64,000 nucleotides of DNA from Flammeovirgaceae bacterium BBD 1991-12. GTDB lineage: Bacteria > Bacteroidota > Bacteroidia > Cytophagales > Cyclobacteriaceae. The position numbers and the translations under genes were made by a program. The stretch is from assembly GCA_001657315.1 (NCBI GenBank), contig LYSV01000052.1, positions 1-64,000 on the forward strand, written 5' to 3'. Below are positions 9,962 to 19,754 of the stretch, piece by piece; the stretch's first letter is position 1; every line of letters starts with the position of its first letter. The notes beneath the pieces were generated by a model. It was not told the DNA's origin, did not search any database, and was given only the letters and a program-made list of their open reading frames with translations.

Positions 9962-11236
9962 TCATTTTTGCAGCTGACGCATCCGATGTATCTCGGTTCC
10001 CGCCAGTAACGTGGACGCAAGGCCGTGTGTGTCGTTCACTGACCGGGGCCGGTTATAGTAGAAGGGAGCATTGAGCTCCACATGTGTACCCACACATATG
10101 TCCCTTACCTGGGCATCTTCTGTGATCTTTTCTTTTAGTCCCTGCCAGCCGCGTTCCGCTACTGTCCGGTAGAGGTCCGGGATCCATCCTTCATTGACTG
10201 CCCGGGCAACGGAATAGGTGAACATGGCGGTACAGGAAGATTCCTCATAGGAATCTGTACGGTTCAACACCTGATGCCATCGCCCTGAAGCACCCTGGTA
10301 ACGTACGATGCCACGGATATGACGCTGCAGGATACTGAGGAGTTCTGTCCGCTTCGGATGATCTTCCGGCAACACAGAAAGCAGCTCTACCTGAGCCATC
10401 ATGATCCAGCCGTTGGCCCGTCCCCAATAGGCCGGGGTGTGATCTTTTGTCGGAATTATAAAGGCATGATTGTATAACTGGTCTCCTTCATCGTAGAGAT
10501 ACCGCGTAAAGTTGATCACCTGGCGGGCCGCATCGTCCAGGTACTTCATCTCACCGGTCATCTTACCCATTTTCACCAGGAAAATGCATCCCATGTAAAG
10601 GTCATCCCCCCAGAGTGTCATCTCCACAGGATGATCCCGGACAAATGTTCCATCCTTGAGGCGGTGTTCTTTATTGGATATGTAATCTGCCGCTCTATCA
10701 ATGTACTCTTTAAACCGCCTGTCCTTGTTCAACTGATAGGTTTCTACCAATGCCGCGCCCATAGTACCACAGTCGTCCAGCATATTCATTTTGAAGTACC
10801 TGAACAAGGAAGGCTTTTTATTATCGGGATCTTCATACAGCTTTTTGAAATAGTCCAGCTGATCAAAGGCATAGGTATAAGTGGCGGTGACGTAATTCGA
10901 GTATTTGGGATCTTTCAGGATATCAGCCATTCTCATCAGCGCAAGCTTAAGGACACCGTTTTCATAGTGCCAGTCCACATATTTACTTTTGAGCTTTATG
11001 TCGGCAGATGTGGCCAGTCCCTTGATGTCACGATAGTTTTCGCCTGTTTTGTGATTGATCAACTGCAACGAAGTTGTTTCCAGCACCTTGTCTGCGAGAA
11101 AACGGATCGTTCCCTCCTCCGTTTTCAACGCTTTCCTGATCTGAGCAGGCGCCTGAAAGGCAAGCGCCATCATCACTGCTACGGTCAGTACTTTACTGAA
11201 TTTTATGTCTTTTGTTCTGTTCAAGACCTTCTTCAT
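9962..11236 (-). CDS. GH105 unsaturated glucuronyl/galacturonyl hydrolase
   Basis: A protein of about 424 residues with an (alpha/alpha)6 barrel of the YteR type. Hallmarks are MLDDCGTMGAALVE (Asp157 or Asp158 in numbering from an upstream GTG; catalytic Asp for hydration of the double bond), HPVEMTLWGDDLYMG, AYWGRANGW (about 272-280) and a C-terminal GTHVELNAPFYYNRP block. A signal peptide (MKKVLNRT to APAQ) directs export, probably to the periplasm. ATG at 11236 is preferred to GTG at 11245, because it gives a normal signal sequence. The enzyme removes the 4,5-unsaturated uronic acid from the non-reducing end of lyase-generated oligosaccharides. Its neighbours on both sides are lyase-like paralogues, and KduI/KduD upstream could process its product. 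Confidence 0.92.
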   Translation of the reverse strand: MKKVLNRTKDIKFSKVLTVAVMMALAFQAPAQIRKALKTEEGTIRFLADKVLETTSLQLINHKTGENYRDIKGLATSADIKLKSKYVDWHYENGVLKLALMRMADILKDPKYSNYVTATYTYAFDQLDYFKKLYEDPDNKKPSLFRYFKMNMLDDCGTMGAALVETYQLNKDRRFKEYIDRAADYISNKEHRLKDGTFVRDHPVEMTLWGDDLYMGCIFLVKMGKMTGEMKYLDDAARQVINFTRYLYDEGDQLYNHAFIIPTKDHTPAYWGRANGWIMMAQVELLSVLPEDHPKRTELLSILQRHIRGIVRYQGASGRWHQVLNRTDSYEESSCTAMFTYSVARAVNEGWIPDLYRTVAERGWQGLKEKITEDAQVRDICVGTHVELNAPFYYNRPRSVNDTHGLASTLLAGTEIHRMRQLQK

Positions 11237-11280
11237 AATTAACACTTAAATCAAAATGTAAATAGCCTTTTTACGCAGTT

Positions 11281-11311
11281 AAAAAAGGATAGGCTGGCAT
11301 ACGTCAGCCTA
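11281..11311 (-). terminator. Intrinsic terminator after lyase-like gene
   Basis: Read on the minus strand, a 7-bp perfect stem TAGGCTG/CAGCCTA with an 8-base loop (11290-11311) is followed by TCC and six T residues (11281-11286). It lies 36 bases beyond the stop of the large lyase-like gene and before GH105. It could end or attenuate transcription between the two genes and lower expression of the distal enzymes relative to SusC/SusD. Confidence 0.62.
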
Positions 11312-11346
11312 CCTTCGTTAAACCAAACAACCTAATGAAGACCTAT

Positions 11347-14300
11347 TTACTCCACTATTACCTTTTGCCTGTATTCTCCTTCTACAGTTTTTAAAATCAG
11401 CATATACAATCCTTTACCAGCTTCAGCAATATCCTTCTCTGTATGGAAATAGCCAGCGACATTTGGATAATCCTCAGCCATTACTACTTTACCCACCATG
11501 TCGATCATAGATAGCCGAACGGCTGTTCTCTGGCTTGTGTACATAGAGATATTGAGCCTGTAGGAAGCCGGATTGGGATAAACACTTACATTCATAAGAG
11601 ACCCGGACATATTGTTCAATATGGAATGATCTCCTCTTCGAACACTTGTGCCTGTACCTGACTGAGACTGATCTAGCGCTACATCATATAGCGCCACATC
11701 ATCCAATACTCCGCTGTATCTATCCGCCATTGAAGACCTGTCCAGTGCACCAGCGCTGAAGCGGTCCGTTCCGGAGATATAGGACACACTGGTGGTGGCG
11801 GTCCCTTCCAGGGTACCGTCGACATACAGTTTACGGCTTGAGCTGTTTTCAAAAACACCAACGATGCGATGCCACTGGTTATCATTAATATTGGTGCTGC
11901 CGGACAACTCATAACTGGAGGTGTTCCGCGCGGCTATCATAGCCTTGCCGCTATTAACTCCAATGGTAAAATACTGATTCCACGAGGAGCCTTTACCGAG
12001 GTACACCAGTGCCATTTTATTGGTTCCGGTGAACTTCACCCAGGCGCTTAAACTGAATGGGTATCCGTTTACCACACTGTTACCCAGGCGGATCACATCG
12101 TTGGAGCCGTCGAAATCAAGCGCATTACCGGAATGCCCCGGGACATTATTTGCACTAAAGCCAAGGCCATTAAGCAGGCTGCCGTTATTACCGTTGCCGG
12201 AGGCATCAGAGGCTGTAGTTCCGGAGGTTTCATCCAGCATCCAGTGTAAAACGGGACTTGTCCCACCGCTGGAAGAATTTACAGTAATGTCAACAACTGT
12301 TGAAGTGGTAACTGCTCCATTGTTATCCGTTGCCCTGGCAGTCAGGTTATATGAACCGGCTGAAGCATTGTTCCAATTGTAACTATACGGAGCACTGGTA
12401 TCTTCACCCAGTTTAGTAGCGCCCTGTAAAAATTCTACTTTGCTTATACTGCCGTCCGAATCCGAGGCGCTTGCATTGATGGTGATCATATCCCCCTCGG
12501 TAAAGGTGGCACCGGCATTCGGTGAAGTGATACTGACCGTCGGCGGATTGTTGGAGGTGGAATTCACTGTTACACTGATAGCGGAAGAGGTTGTTACAGC
12601 TCCATCATTGTCAGTTGCCTTTGCCGTTAGGCTGTAGCTGCCAGCCGAAATATTATTCCAGCTATAGCTATACGGCGAACTTGTATCTTCCCCAAGTTTT
12701 GTACTTCCCTGATAAAACTCAACCCTGGTCACACTTCCATCAGTATCCGAGGCATTGGCGTTAATGGTGATATTGACGCCTTCAGTAAAAGTAGTGCCGT
12801 TGGCCGGGGAAGTAATATTTACTGCAGGAGCAGTATTTCCCCCACCACCTCCTCCGGAAACAGTCCAGTTGGCAAAATTATAGGTGCGTGTCTGTCCATC
12901 TTTGTTAATGGTGAGGATGTCACCGTCATAATCCTGATCCATCCAGGGATTATTTAACAGCGGCCAGTCTGCTTCCGTGTAGCTTACCGTAGCCCCATTG
13001 ATCTTGTCAAAGTCGCGGTATTTGCTCTCCAGTAAAGTGCCATCAAGGGCGGTATAAGTGATGCCCGGGCCGGAGCTTAACGAAACCGCGTTGAATTTGG
13101 GGTCGACGGCCTGTTTGAAAGCATTCAGATCAGCATAGGCTGAGCCTGAGACAACCTCCACTACCAGCCCTACATCACTACTGGTATTTTTCTGGAAATT
13201 CTCACTGGAAGAGGACCAGCTAAAGGTTTGTGTAAGATGAAAGGCTATCATTACATTCCCATAATCCAAATACACACGACCGGTAGAAGAAGCATTGTTA
13301 ATGACAGCGTTGTAGTTGGTAGGTATCCAGCCCTTAACGTGTTTATTGGAAGCACTGCCCAGTTTATAAACACCTACCAGCGTGCCCTTATGCTGAAGTA
13401 CCTGCTCCCATTCAGTAGCACCCTTCTCGCTATTATCATGGGGATTTTTGATGAAGAAGGTACTTTTCCCACTGGCTTTTTTCCATCGAACAGCCCAGCG
13501 ATGGAACTGATGGTTCCACTTCCAGTCGCTTCCGCTCCATCCTTCATGCTGGCTATGCAGGGCCCAGTCGGGAGTCATATAGGTGACGGGATAGAAGCGC
13601 ATGGTATTCCAGCCAAAGTGAAGCTCCTTATGTGTATAGCTACCGGAGCGATCATTGGCAATATCCTTAATAATATCAATCACCCGAAAAGAGGACACGC
13701 AACCCTGCACTGAAAAGGCGTGATCCCTCCACTGAACAAAGCTGGCCGGTGATGGTCCGCCAAAATGGAGCCACAACTGCATGATGGCCCCCCGGTAGAC
13801 GTTTTGCTCAACGTAAGGCTCGTTTGACCTCTCCATACTTGCTGCCCAGTGACCGGCCAGCCACTCCGGAGCAGCAGATGCCAGCATCCACTCTGCTGTG
13901 AGGGCGGCCCTATTTTGCATGGCACCCGTAGCAAAATCCGCCACACTGCGAAGGCTCTCATAGTGAAGGACAAAGTAGGTAGAGGCGTTGTGCTCCCGTT
14001 CCCCCCTGTGAACATACTGATCTGTGATGTTGTTGAGAAAGGTCTCACCGGTGGGGTCGGATCCGCTGTAACCGCTGCCAAATGTTGAACCAGGCCATGT
14101 CTGCTGCGCAAGATAACGCCCGGAAGCCGCCATGAGCTGCTTGTTGGAAGTGTTGTGGTCATTCCATTCTGTGGATCCGGTCAGTTCGTTTTTGAACTTG
14201 TCCTTTAATCCCTGGCTCATGTGGTTATTCCATCGTAAATAGCAGTCCATGGCACCCCATAGCTGGAAGGACGGGTCATTGCCGGTTAATGCGGTTAAAG

Positions 14301-14565
14301 CAGCCTCAGCCAGTTCATTGCCTCTGGAGATATTTCCCCTGGCATAGTTGGCCTGCGCATACCAGAAGTCAAACTTGGCATTGGGGTTGCCCGGGTTGCC
14401 CTGATTTGTTGCCCAATCGAGTATTTCGTTTTTGCGATCATCAAAAGTCTGAGCCGCCACCTGCACGCAATGAACATTCCATAAAAGGAAGACGAACAGA
14501 AAACCACATGCCCAACGCCGCTTTGTTCCCTTTTCAACTGTCGGAAGTGAAGTTGGTTGATCCAT
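11347..14565 (-). CDS. Large multidomain lyase-like protein (Ig-like x2, LamG, T9SS)
   Basis: A 1072-residue secreted protein. Residues about 40-575 are a paralogue of the 679-residue protein at 7903-9942: FDFWYAQANYARGN, LWGAMDCYLRWNN, a helical half, then HQFHRWAVRWKK and a beta-rich half ending in TYNFANWTV. A glycine linker (GGGGGG at about 571-576) leads to two near-identical bacterial Ig-like modules (about 578-667 and 674-763), a LamG/concanavalin-type domain (about 773-970, starting LHWMLDETSGTTASDASG) and a T9SS sorting domain (about 1000-1072, VYPNPASYRLNISM). The accessory modules and T9SS tail indicate a cell-surface or released enzyme acting first on the polymer, whereas the shorter paralogue may act on fragments. 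Family is unresolved (PL40-like lyase is a guess). It is the first enzyme gene after susD. Confidence 0.62.
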   Translation of the reverse strand: MDQPTSLPTVEKGTKRRWACGFLFVFLLWNVHCVQVAAQTFDDRKNEILDWATNQGNPGNPNAKFDFWYAQANYARGNISRGNELAEAALTALTGNDPSFQLWGAMDCYLRWNNHMSQGLKDKFKNELTGSTEWNDHNTSNKQLMAASGRYLAQQTWPGSTFGSGYSGSDPTGETFLNNITDQYVHRGEREHNASTYFVLHYESLRSVADFATGAMQNRAALTAEWMLASAAPEWLAGHWAASMERSNEPYVEQNVYRGAIMQLWLHFGGPSPASFVQWRDHAFSVQGCVSSFRVIDIIKDIANDRSGSYTHKELHFGWNTMRFYPVTYMTPDWALHSQHEGWSGSDWKWNHQFHRWAVRWKKASGKSTFFIKNPHDNSEKGATEWEQVLQHKGTLVGVYKLGSASNKHVKGWIPTNYNAVINNASSTGRVYLDYGNVMIAFHLTQTFSWSSSSENFQKNTSSDVGLVVEVVSGSAYADLNAFKQAVDPKFNAVSLSSGPGITYTALDGTLLESKYRDFDKINGATVSYTEADWPLLNNPWMDQDYDGDILTINKDGQTRTYNFANWTVSGGGGGGNTAPAVNITSPANGTTFTEGVNITINANASDTDGSVTRVEFYQGSTKLGEDTSSPYSYSWNNISAGSYSLTAKATDNDGAVTTSSAISVTVNSTSNNPPTVSITSPNAGATFTEGDMITINASASDSDGSISKVEFLQGATKLGEDTSAPYSYNWNNASAGSYNLTARATDNNGAVTTSTVVDITVNSSSGGTSPVLHWMLDETSGTTASDASGNGNNGSLLNGLGFSANNVPGHSGNALDFDGSNDVIRLGNSVVNGYPFSLSAWVKFTGTNKMALVYLGKGSSWNQYFTIGVNSGKAMIAARNTSSYELSGSTNINDNQWHRIVGVFENSSSRKLYVDGTLEGTATTSVSYISGTDRFSAGALDRSSMADRYSGVLDDVALYDVALDQSQSGTGTSVRRGDHSILNNMSGSLMNVSVYPNPASYRLNISMYTSQRTAVRLSMIDMVGKVVMAEDYPNVAGYFHTEKDIAEAGKGLYMLILKTVEGEYRQKVIVE
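12277..12834 (-). repeat. Tandem Ig-like module duplication inside the lyase-like gene
   Basis: Two consecutive Ig-like modules with a period of about 96 codons (288 bp) share the phrases TSPxxGxTFTEG, VEFxQGxTKLGEDTSxPYSYxWNN and AGSYxLTAxATDNxGAVTTS. The near identity suggests a fairly recent internal duplication. Such modules are common spacers or binding domains in surface enzymes. Confidence 0.8.
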
Positions 14566-14609
14566 AGGTAAGTCAGGTTAATGAGTAGAAGTGATCATAT
14601 TGCTTTGCC

Positions 14610-14639
14610 AAAAAAACAAAACCTGCTCTTGAAGAGGTT
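14610..14639 (-). terminator. Intrinsic terminator/attenuator after susD
   Basis: On the minus strand the hairpin AACCTCTT...AAGAGCAGGTT (14620-14639, one bulge) is followed by TTG and a run of seven T residues ending at 14610. It starts about 55 bases after the SusD stop. Post-susD hairpins are commonly used to keep SusC/SusD transcripts far more abundant than the downstream enzyme genes, so partial readthrough is more likely than full termination. Confidence 0.6.
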
Positions 14640-14693
14640 ATTCGTTCCGTCATTCCCTGAACAACGGAACGGTTCCCTCTTGTTTATTTAAGC

Positions 14694-16193
14694 TTAATAG
14701 CCATCTGTCTGCTGCCAGCCTGTAAGTCCTATTTCCAATTCAGGTATCGGATAAAAGATCTCGTGAGGTTGATAGCCGTCTATTGCACGTTCGTCAACGG
14801 ACATTACCTGATCGAAGAGCTCCCATCTTACGAGGTTGTATCTACGCTTCATCTCATAGGCCATTTCGAAAGTCCACTCGTCCCGGATAGCCTCCCTGAA
14901 TGCATCTTGTGACAAACCGGCTAAGTCAGGCATACCGGCACGTGCTCTCAACCGGTTCACCGCGTTATAACCTCTGGCCGTTGGGTTGCCGGTGGCCTCA
15001 TTATCGGCCTCTGCCAAAATAAGGAGTACTTCTGCATAGCGATATATAGGAACATTTGCACCTGACTGTCTGCCCGCGTCGGCATATGCAGCATCATCCA
15101 CGTCATACTTGATGCAGTAAGGCTCACCGGCCAGTGGATTGTCACCTCCCCAATTTTCCAGATAGGTCACCGGAAGTCCGGTGTCCGGGTTGATGAATTC
15201 CGTTTCAAACGTAGCCTGCTTTCTCAGGTCACTATCTGAAAATTGATTCATGGTTACCTCCGAAGCCAGGAACCTTCCGGTACCCCGGGTATTCCGGGGG
15301 AGTAATTCACTGGGGCGAAAGTGACGTGTTACCCTTGAGTCTCCAATGAGTGTAGTGCTGTAATGAAAAGACAGGATGTTCTCAGGTGTCACTTCCTCAG
15401 GGGTGTCCCAATTCGTCCATAAGTCAGAAAAGTCAGACACCAGATCATACAAGCCCAAATCAATCACTTCCTGGGCTTTTTCTGCGGCCATTGCCCATTT
15501 TGAATTGTCTTTTACCGGCCAACCTGCCCAGGTAAGGTACAGTTTTGCAAGCATTGTCCTGGCCGCACCTGACGTAGGTCTCCCATCGTCAGGTCTGCTG
15601 TCCTCACCTGTCCACGTTCTGGGTGCATTTGCCTCAGCAAACAACAGATCAGCTTCTATCTGCTGATAGATCGCCTCAGTGTCTCGTACGGGTTGATAGC
15701 CCGGATCCAGCGATTGTGCAGATTCCGCTAATAAGGGAATGTTGTCACCAAACAATCTCACCAAATTGAAGTACATCCAGGCTCTGTAGAATCTGGCTCC
15801 GGCTTCATAAGGCGCACCCCATACCTGACCTTCAGAGGCCTCTATCAGGGTATTGGCCTCATTGATGACAGTAAAAGAAGACTGATAGACATCCTGGATC
15901 CGAGGATTGGTTGTTAAGAATGTATAATGATCAATATCAAACCTCACCCCATCTGCATCATCAGAGGTGGTTTCGTCGGTACTGGCCTGTGCCAGATGCC
16001 AGATGCCTTCGTCGAAATACCTTCCCGAATTCAGGTCATCATCCGCCATACCACTCAGGAAGACTTCCGCCTCTGCGGCATTGGAAGGAAAGGTGCCAGG
16101 TGCCAGAAGGCTTTTCGGATCTTCTTCCAGGAAGTTTTCACAGGAAAATGAGCTGATCAAAAGAAATACGATTAAAACTCTATATCTTTTCAT
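14694..16193 (-). CDS. SusD/RagB family glycan-binding lipoprotein (left locus)
   Basis: A 499-residue SusD-like outer-membrane lipoprotein that forms the lid of the SusC transporter and binds oligosaccharide at the cell surface. The lipobox SFSC (Cys18) is followed by ENFLEEDPKSLL, the standard SusD start. Helical TPR-type segments with AGARFYRAWMYFNLVRLFGDNIPL are visible, as is the conserved C-terminal part (VPIYRYAEVLLILAEADNEA, YNAVNRLRARAGMPDL, RRYNLVRWELF, EIFYPIPELEI). It starts 23 bases after the SusC stop and is followed by a terminator-like hairpin. The glycan bound cannot be deduced. Confidence 0.95.
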   Translation of the reverse strand: MKRYRVLIVFLLISSFSCENFLEEDPKSLLAPGTFPSNAAEAEVFLSGMADDDLNSGRYFDEGIWHLAQASTDETTSDDADGVRFDIDHYTFLTTNPRIQDVYQSSFTVINEANTLIEASEGQVWGAPYEAGARFYRAWMYFNLVRLFGDNIPLLAESAQSLDPGYQPVRDTEAIYQQIEADLLFAEANAPRTWTGEDSRPDDGRPTSGAARTMLAKLYLTWAGWPVKDNSKWAMAAEKAQEVIDLGLYDLVSDFSDLWTNWDTPEEVTPENILSFHYSTTLIGDSRVTRHFRPSELLPRNTRGTGRFLASEVTMNQFSDSDLRKQATFETEFINPDTGLPVTYLENWGGDNPLAGEPYCIKYDVDDAAYADAGRQSGANVPIYRYAEVLLILAEADNEATGNPTARGYNAVNRLRARAGMPDLAGLSQDAFREAIRDEWTFEMAYEMKRRYNLVRWELFDQVMSVDERAIDGYQPHEIFYPIPELEIGLTGWQQTDGY

Positions 16194-16216
16194 TTTAGTA
16201 AACTTTAATACAACGT

Positions 16217-19200
16217 TTAAAAGCCGAGGTTCACACCAAAAACAAGTTGCTTTGATCCGGGATATGCCCCCAGGTCGTATCCCAACAGAACATTGCGGTT
16301 CAGGTCGTTTGCATCCCCGCTACGACTGTTCACCTCAGGATCATATCCGGAATAATTCGTTATGGTGAACCAGTTGATGGCACTTGCATAAACACGCAGA
16401 TTGCTCAGGTGCAACTTGTTCAGGATGCTTCGCGGAAAAGAATAACCGAGTGATATATTCCTGAACCTGACAAATGAACCATCCTCAATGAAGCGATCCG
16501 ATATTCTGTCAAACTGTTGATCAATCCCTACCATGTCGTTAGTAGGGTTGGTAGGGCTCCAGTAATCAAGTGTTTCTCTCAAACCACTTCTGGTATCGCC
16601 CGGTCTTTCCAGCAAGGCCCTGCCAAGGAATGCGATATCATTTCCGATCGACCCCTGTATTGCTACACTCAGGTCAAAGTTTTTATAGGTCCAGGTGGAA
16701 GTAAAACCGAATATAAAATCGGGCAGGGCATTTCCTATCACGACTTTATCATCTTCGTTAATCAAGGTGTCCCCATTAATGTTTGCGTATCGTGCTCCTC
16801 CAGGTGTGGCACCATCCTGAAAAGAATCACCTGCCTCGGTCTCACTTTGGAAAATTCCGTCATAAACGTATCCAAAAAACTGACCAATAGGTTCCCCCGG
16901 TCTTATAATACCATTCGGCCTGAAATCACCTCCAACAGATGATACACTCCCGTCTAAAAAGAGTACTGAATCCTGCCCCAGTTCGGTTACTTCGTTGTTC
17001 AGGAAAGATATATTAGCCGTAAGGTCCCATCGAAGTTGCTGATCTATGACCCGAGCCTCGGTGCTCAACTCCCATCCCCAGTTGTCCATATCACCAACGT
17101 TTTGAACCTGCCTGTCCAGGCCGGCAGAAAGGGGTGGTGTTTGATCAAACAGCAGATCCCTGGTCTTTTTATAATAATAATCCGCTGTAAATGTTATTCG
17201 ATCCTCAAGAATCCCTACATCTATTCCGATGTTGGTCTGAGCCGTTGTCTCCCATCTCAATCCGCCATTGCCCAGTGTAGCCACGTTTATCTCATTGGTA
17301 AAATAATTCTGGCCAACTGTATAACCACCGTTGCCCCCCACCGATAAAGCAGAAAGCGATTGATACTCATCAATGGCCTGACTACCGGTCTCACCGTATC
17401 CGGCTCTCAACTTAAGTAAGCTCAGGAAATCCATATTTGACATGAAGCCTTCTCTTGAGATCATCCATGAGGCTGAGGCTGCAGGAAAAAAGGCCCATTT
17501 GTTATTAACCGCGAACTTGGAAGATCCATCTGCTCTGGCAGAAACGGTGAGCATGTACTTATCATCATATACATAGGCCACCCTTCCAAGAAAAGAGGCA
17601 ATGGTGCTTTCCACCAAATTTGTAGAGGGAGCCACAGCGTTTTCAGCAACAGCCAGGTTGTTAAAACCCAGTGCATCGGTAAAAAAGCCAATCCCTTGAA
17701 AAGAACTGGTATTGGTACTAAAAGACTGTGCTGTAAAGCCTACTACTGAATTTAACCGGTGTTTTTCGATTACTTTGGAGTGACTCAACGTATTTTCTAT
17801 CAACCACTCGTCACGCCTTCTGTTGTTTATATTCGATATACCACCCTCGGCACGCCCTTCCCACAGATCATCCGGAATGTATGTTTTTGTCTCCCTGTAA
17901 TTATTGATATAGGTTCCACTCACCTTCAATGTCAAGCTTGGGATGATGTCCCATTCGAAAAAGAGATTATTCAAAAAATAATTTCTGGTTCGCTCGTTTT
18001 GTCTAATATTTACTATTTCGACAGGGTTGTCCACATCACTTCCCGAAACTTCTTCATTGTATGTAAAGCCGTCCGGAGCAAAAACCGGAACTATAGGCGA
18101 CCAGCGAAGCAAATTGGTACTAAGTCCACCGCCCCTTCCGTTTTGAATGATGCCATTGGTTATTACCCGGAAGGCATTCAAACTATTACCAATCCTGATC
18201 TTATCGCTTATTTCATGATCGATATTAACGCGAACACCGATTTTTTCATAGTTAGAGCTTTTAACAACCCCCTCCTGGTCGAGATATTCTCCAAGAACTG
18301 CAAACCGTGTTTTTTCGTTGCCACCAGTCACAGACAAGTGATAGTTTTGGAAAATCCCCCTTTGGTATACTTCATCCTGCCAATCAGTACCTTCTCCACT
18401 AAGTATGGGGTTATCTATGGCGAAACTTCCTGGATTTGATGGCGAAAATACCGGAGGCACAGTGAATGCAACACTTTCATCCAGCAATTGCAGGTGTTCC
18501 CCGGCATTTAGTACATCCAGTTTATCCAGGATTTCCTGGAAACCTATAGCCGAACTGAAATTAACACTTGTCTTGCCTGATTCACCTCTTTTTGTGGTAA
18601 CTATGATCACGCCATTGGCCCCTCTGGAACCGTAGATAGCGGTAGCCGAAGCGTCCTTTAGCACCTGTACAGATTCAATATCATTGGGATTGAGTGATTG
18701 CAGGTCAGCTCCCAGCACTCCATCGATAACGATCAATGGGTTATTGTCACCCGTAAGGGAGTTATTGCCTCTGATACGAATGGTGGGCGCTGTACCGGGA
18801 GATGGATCTGAATTAGTGATCTGCAATCCGGCTGCCTTACCTGCCAGGGCATGCTCGATCCTTGGCGCGGGCATATTGGCAATGTTTTCAGTGCCAATGG
18901 TGGCTATCGACCCTGTGAGGTCTTTCTTTTGCTGTGTTCCATACCCTACTACTACTACCTCCTGCAGTGTTGAGATATCCGGAGTAAGAAGTATGCTAAA
19001 GGTGGTTTGCGATCCTATGGTCACTTCTTCGGTGGCATAGCCGATAAAGGAAAACACGACGACTTCCGCATCATCAGGTACTGACAGATTGAAGTTGCCG
19101 TCTACATCCGATACAGTACCTATAGTGGTACCTTTCACAAAGATGTTCACCCCCGGCAATGCATTGCCTGATTCGTCTGTTACTTTTCCCGTGATCACAC

Positions 19201-19696
19201 GGTCCAGTTGTAACGATCCATCAGAAGCATCGGAGGGTATACGCGCCAGCATGGTCCGGTTCCCTGCCCTGGGATAGTCGTCTTTAGCTGATTTTTTATC
19301 AAGGCGTTTCAGGCCCATCTTCTTTTTCTGAATGAGGTAATAGTTTTTGTCTATTCGTTTCATGCTCAGCCCCATGGGAGCCAAAACGTCTTTCAGCAGG
19401 GATTCGACCTGTTTCATTTTCACCCTGTCGCCTTCAGGGAATGAAAGCTCCTCCACTTTCAGGCTCTTGCCCAGGACGAGCTCGGTATCATAGCTGAGAT
19501 TGATCTCGTAGGTGGTCTCTATCCATTTCAGCAGATCGGAAAGACTTCTTTTTTCCGATACATTTGCTGAGACGAGATCAGCGGCATCATGTTGAGTCAC
19601 GGACGCAAGGCCCTGACCATGGCAAATCAAAAAGGAACCGAGAAAAGCCAAAAGCAGGCCAATGGTCCCTCCCGTTGTTCGTAAATTGTTTTTCAT
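16217..19696 (-). CDS. SusC-type TonB-dependent transporter with STN domain (left locus)
   Basis: A 1159-residue outer-membrane oligosaccharide importer. In order: signal peptide, an STN domain (about 48-125), a carboxypeptidase-D-like regulatory domain (about 168-238, VITGKVTDESGNALPGVNIF), a TonB box region (LQEVVVVGYGTQQKKDLTGS), the plug (LKDASATAIYGSRGANGVIIVTTKRG) and a 22-strand barrel ending in VFGVNLGF. The STN domain is the part that contacts a FecR anti-sigma factor in the periplasm, and a FecR gene lies just upstream (58-base gap), followed by an ECF sigma gene. Import and induction are therefore probably coupled. It forms a pair with the SusD at 14694-16193. Confidence 0.95.
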   Translation of the reverse strand: MKNNLRTTGGTIGLLLAFLGSFLICHGQGLASVTQHDAADLVSANVSEKRSLSDLLKWIETTYEINLSYDTELVLGKSLKVEELSFPEGDRVKMKQVESLLKDVLAPMGLSMKRIDKNYYLIQKKKMGLKRLDKKSAKDDYPRAGNRTMLARIPSDASDGSLQLDRVITGKVTDESGNALPGVNIFVKGTTIGTVSDVDGNFNLSVPDDAEVVVFSFIGYATEEVTIGSQTTFSILLTPDISTLQEVVVVGYGTQQKKDLTGSIATIGTENIANMPAPRIEHALAGKAAGLQITNSDPSPGTAPTIRIRGNNSLTGDNNPLIVIDGVLGADLQSLNPNDIESVQVLKDASATAIYGSRGANGVIIVTTKRGESGKTSVNFSSAIGFQEILDKLDVLNAGEHLQLLDESVAFTVPPVFSPSNPGSFAIDNPILSGEGTDWQDEVYQRGIFQNYHLSVTGGNEKTRFAVLGEYLDQEGVVKSSNYEKIGVRVNIDHEISDKIRIGNSLNAFRVITNGIIQNGRGGGLSTNLLRWSPIVPVFAPDGFTYNEEVSGSDVDNPVEIVNIRQNERTRNYFLNNLFFEWDIIPSLTLKVSGTYINNYRETKTYIPDDLWEGRAEGGISNINNRRRDEWLIENTLSHSKVIEKHRLNSVVGFTAQSFSTNTSSFQGIGFFTDALGFNNLAVAENAVAPSTNLVESTIASFLGRVAYVYDDKYMLTVSARADGSSKFAVNNKWAFFPAASASWMISREGFMSNMDFLSLLKLRAGYGETGSQAIDEYQSLSALSVGGNGGYTVGQNYFTNEINVATLGNGGLRWETTAQTNIGIDVGILEDRITFTADYYYKKTRDLLFDQTPPLSAGLDRQVQNVGDMDNWGWELSTEARVIDQQLRWDLTANISFLNNEVTELGQDSVLFLDGSVSSVGGDFRPNGIIRPGEPIGQFFGYVYDGIFQSETEAGDSFQDGATPGGARYANINGDTLINEDDKVVIGNALPDFIFGFTSTWTYKNFDLSVAIQGSIGNDIAFLGRALLERPGDTRSGLRETLDYWSPTNPTNDMVGIDQQFDRISDRFIEDGSFVRFRNISLGYSFPRSILNKLHLSNLRVYASAINWFTITNYSGYDPEVNSRSGDANDLNRNVLLGYDLGAYPGSKQLVFGVNLGF

Positions 19697-19754
19697 AAGC
19701 TCTAAATTAGGTGTCGATAATCGTTAGGATCCGTAGGATCTCCGTTGAGGCAAC

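Noticed and set aside
10631-11242. 203-codon plus-strand open frame, hydrophobic in places
   Set aside because: Antisense to GH105; hydrophobic runs come from the complement of its signal peptide and helices.
17759-18439. 226-codon plus-strand open frame
   Set aside because: Antisense to susC barrel coding; composition is that of a shadow.
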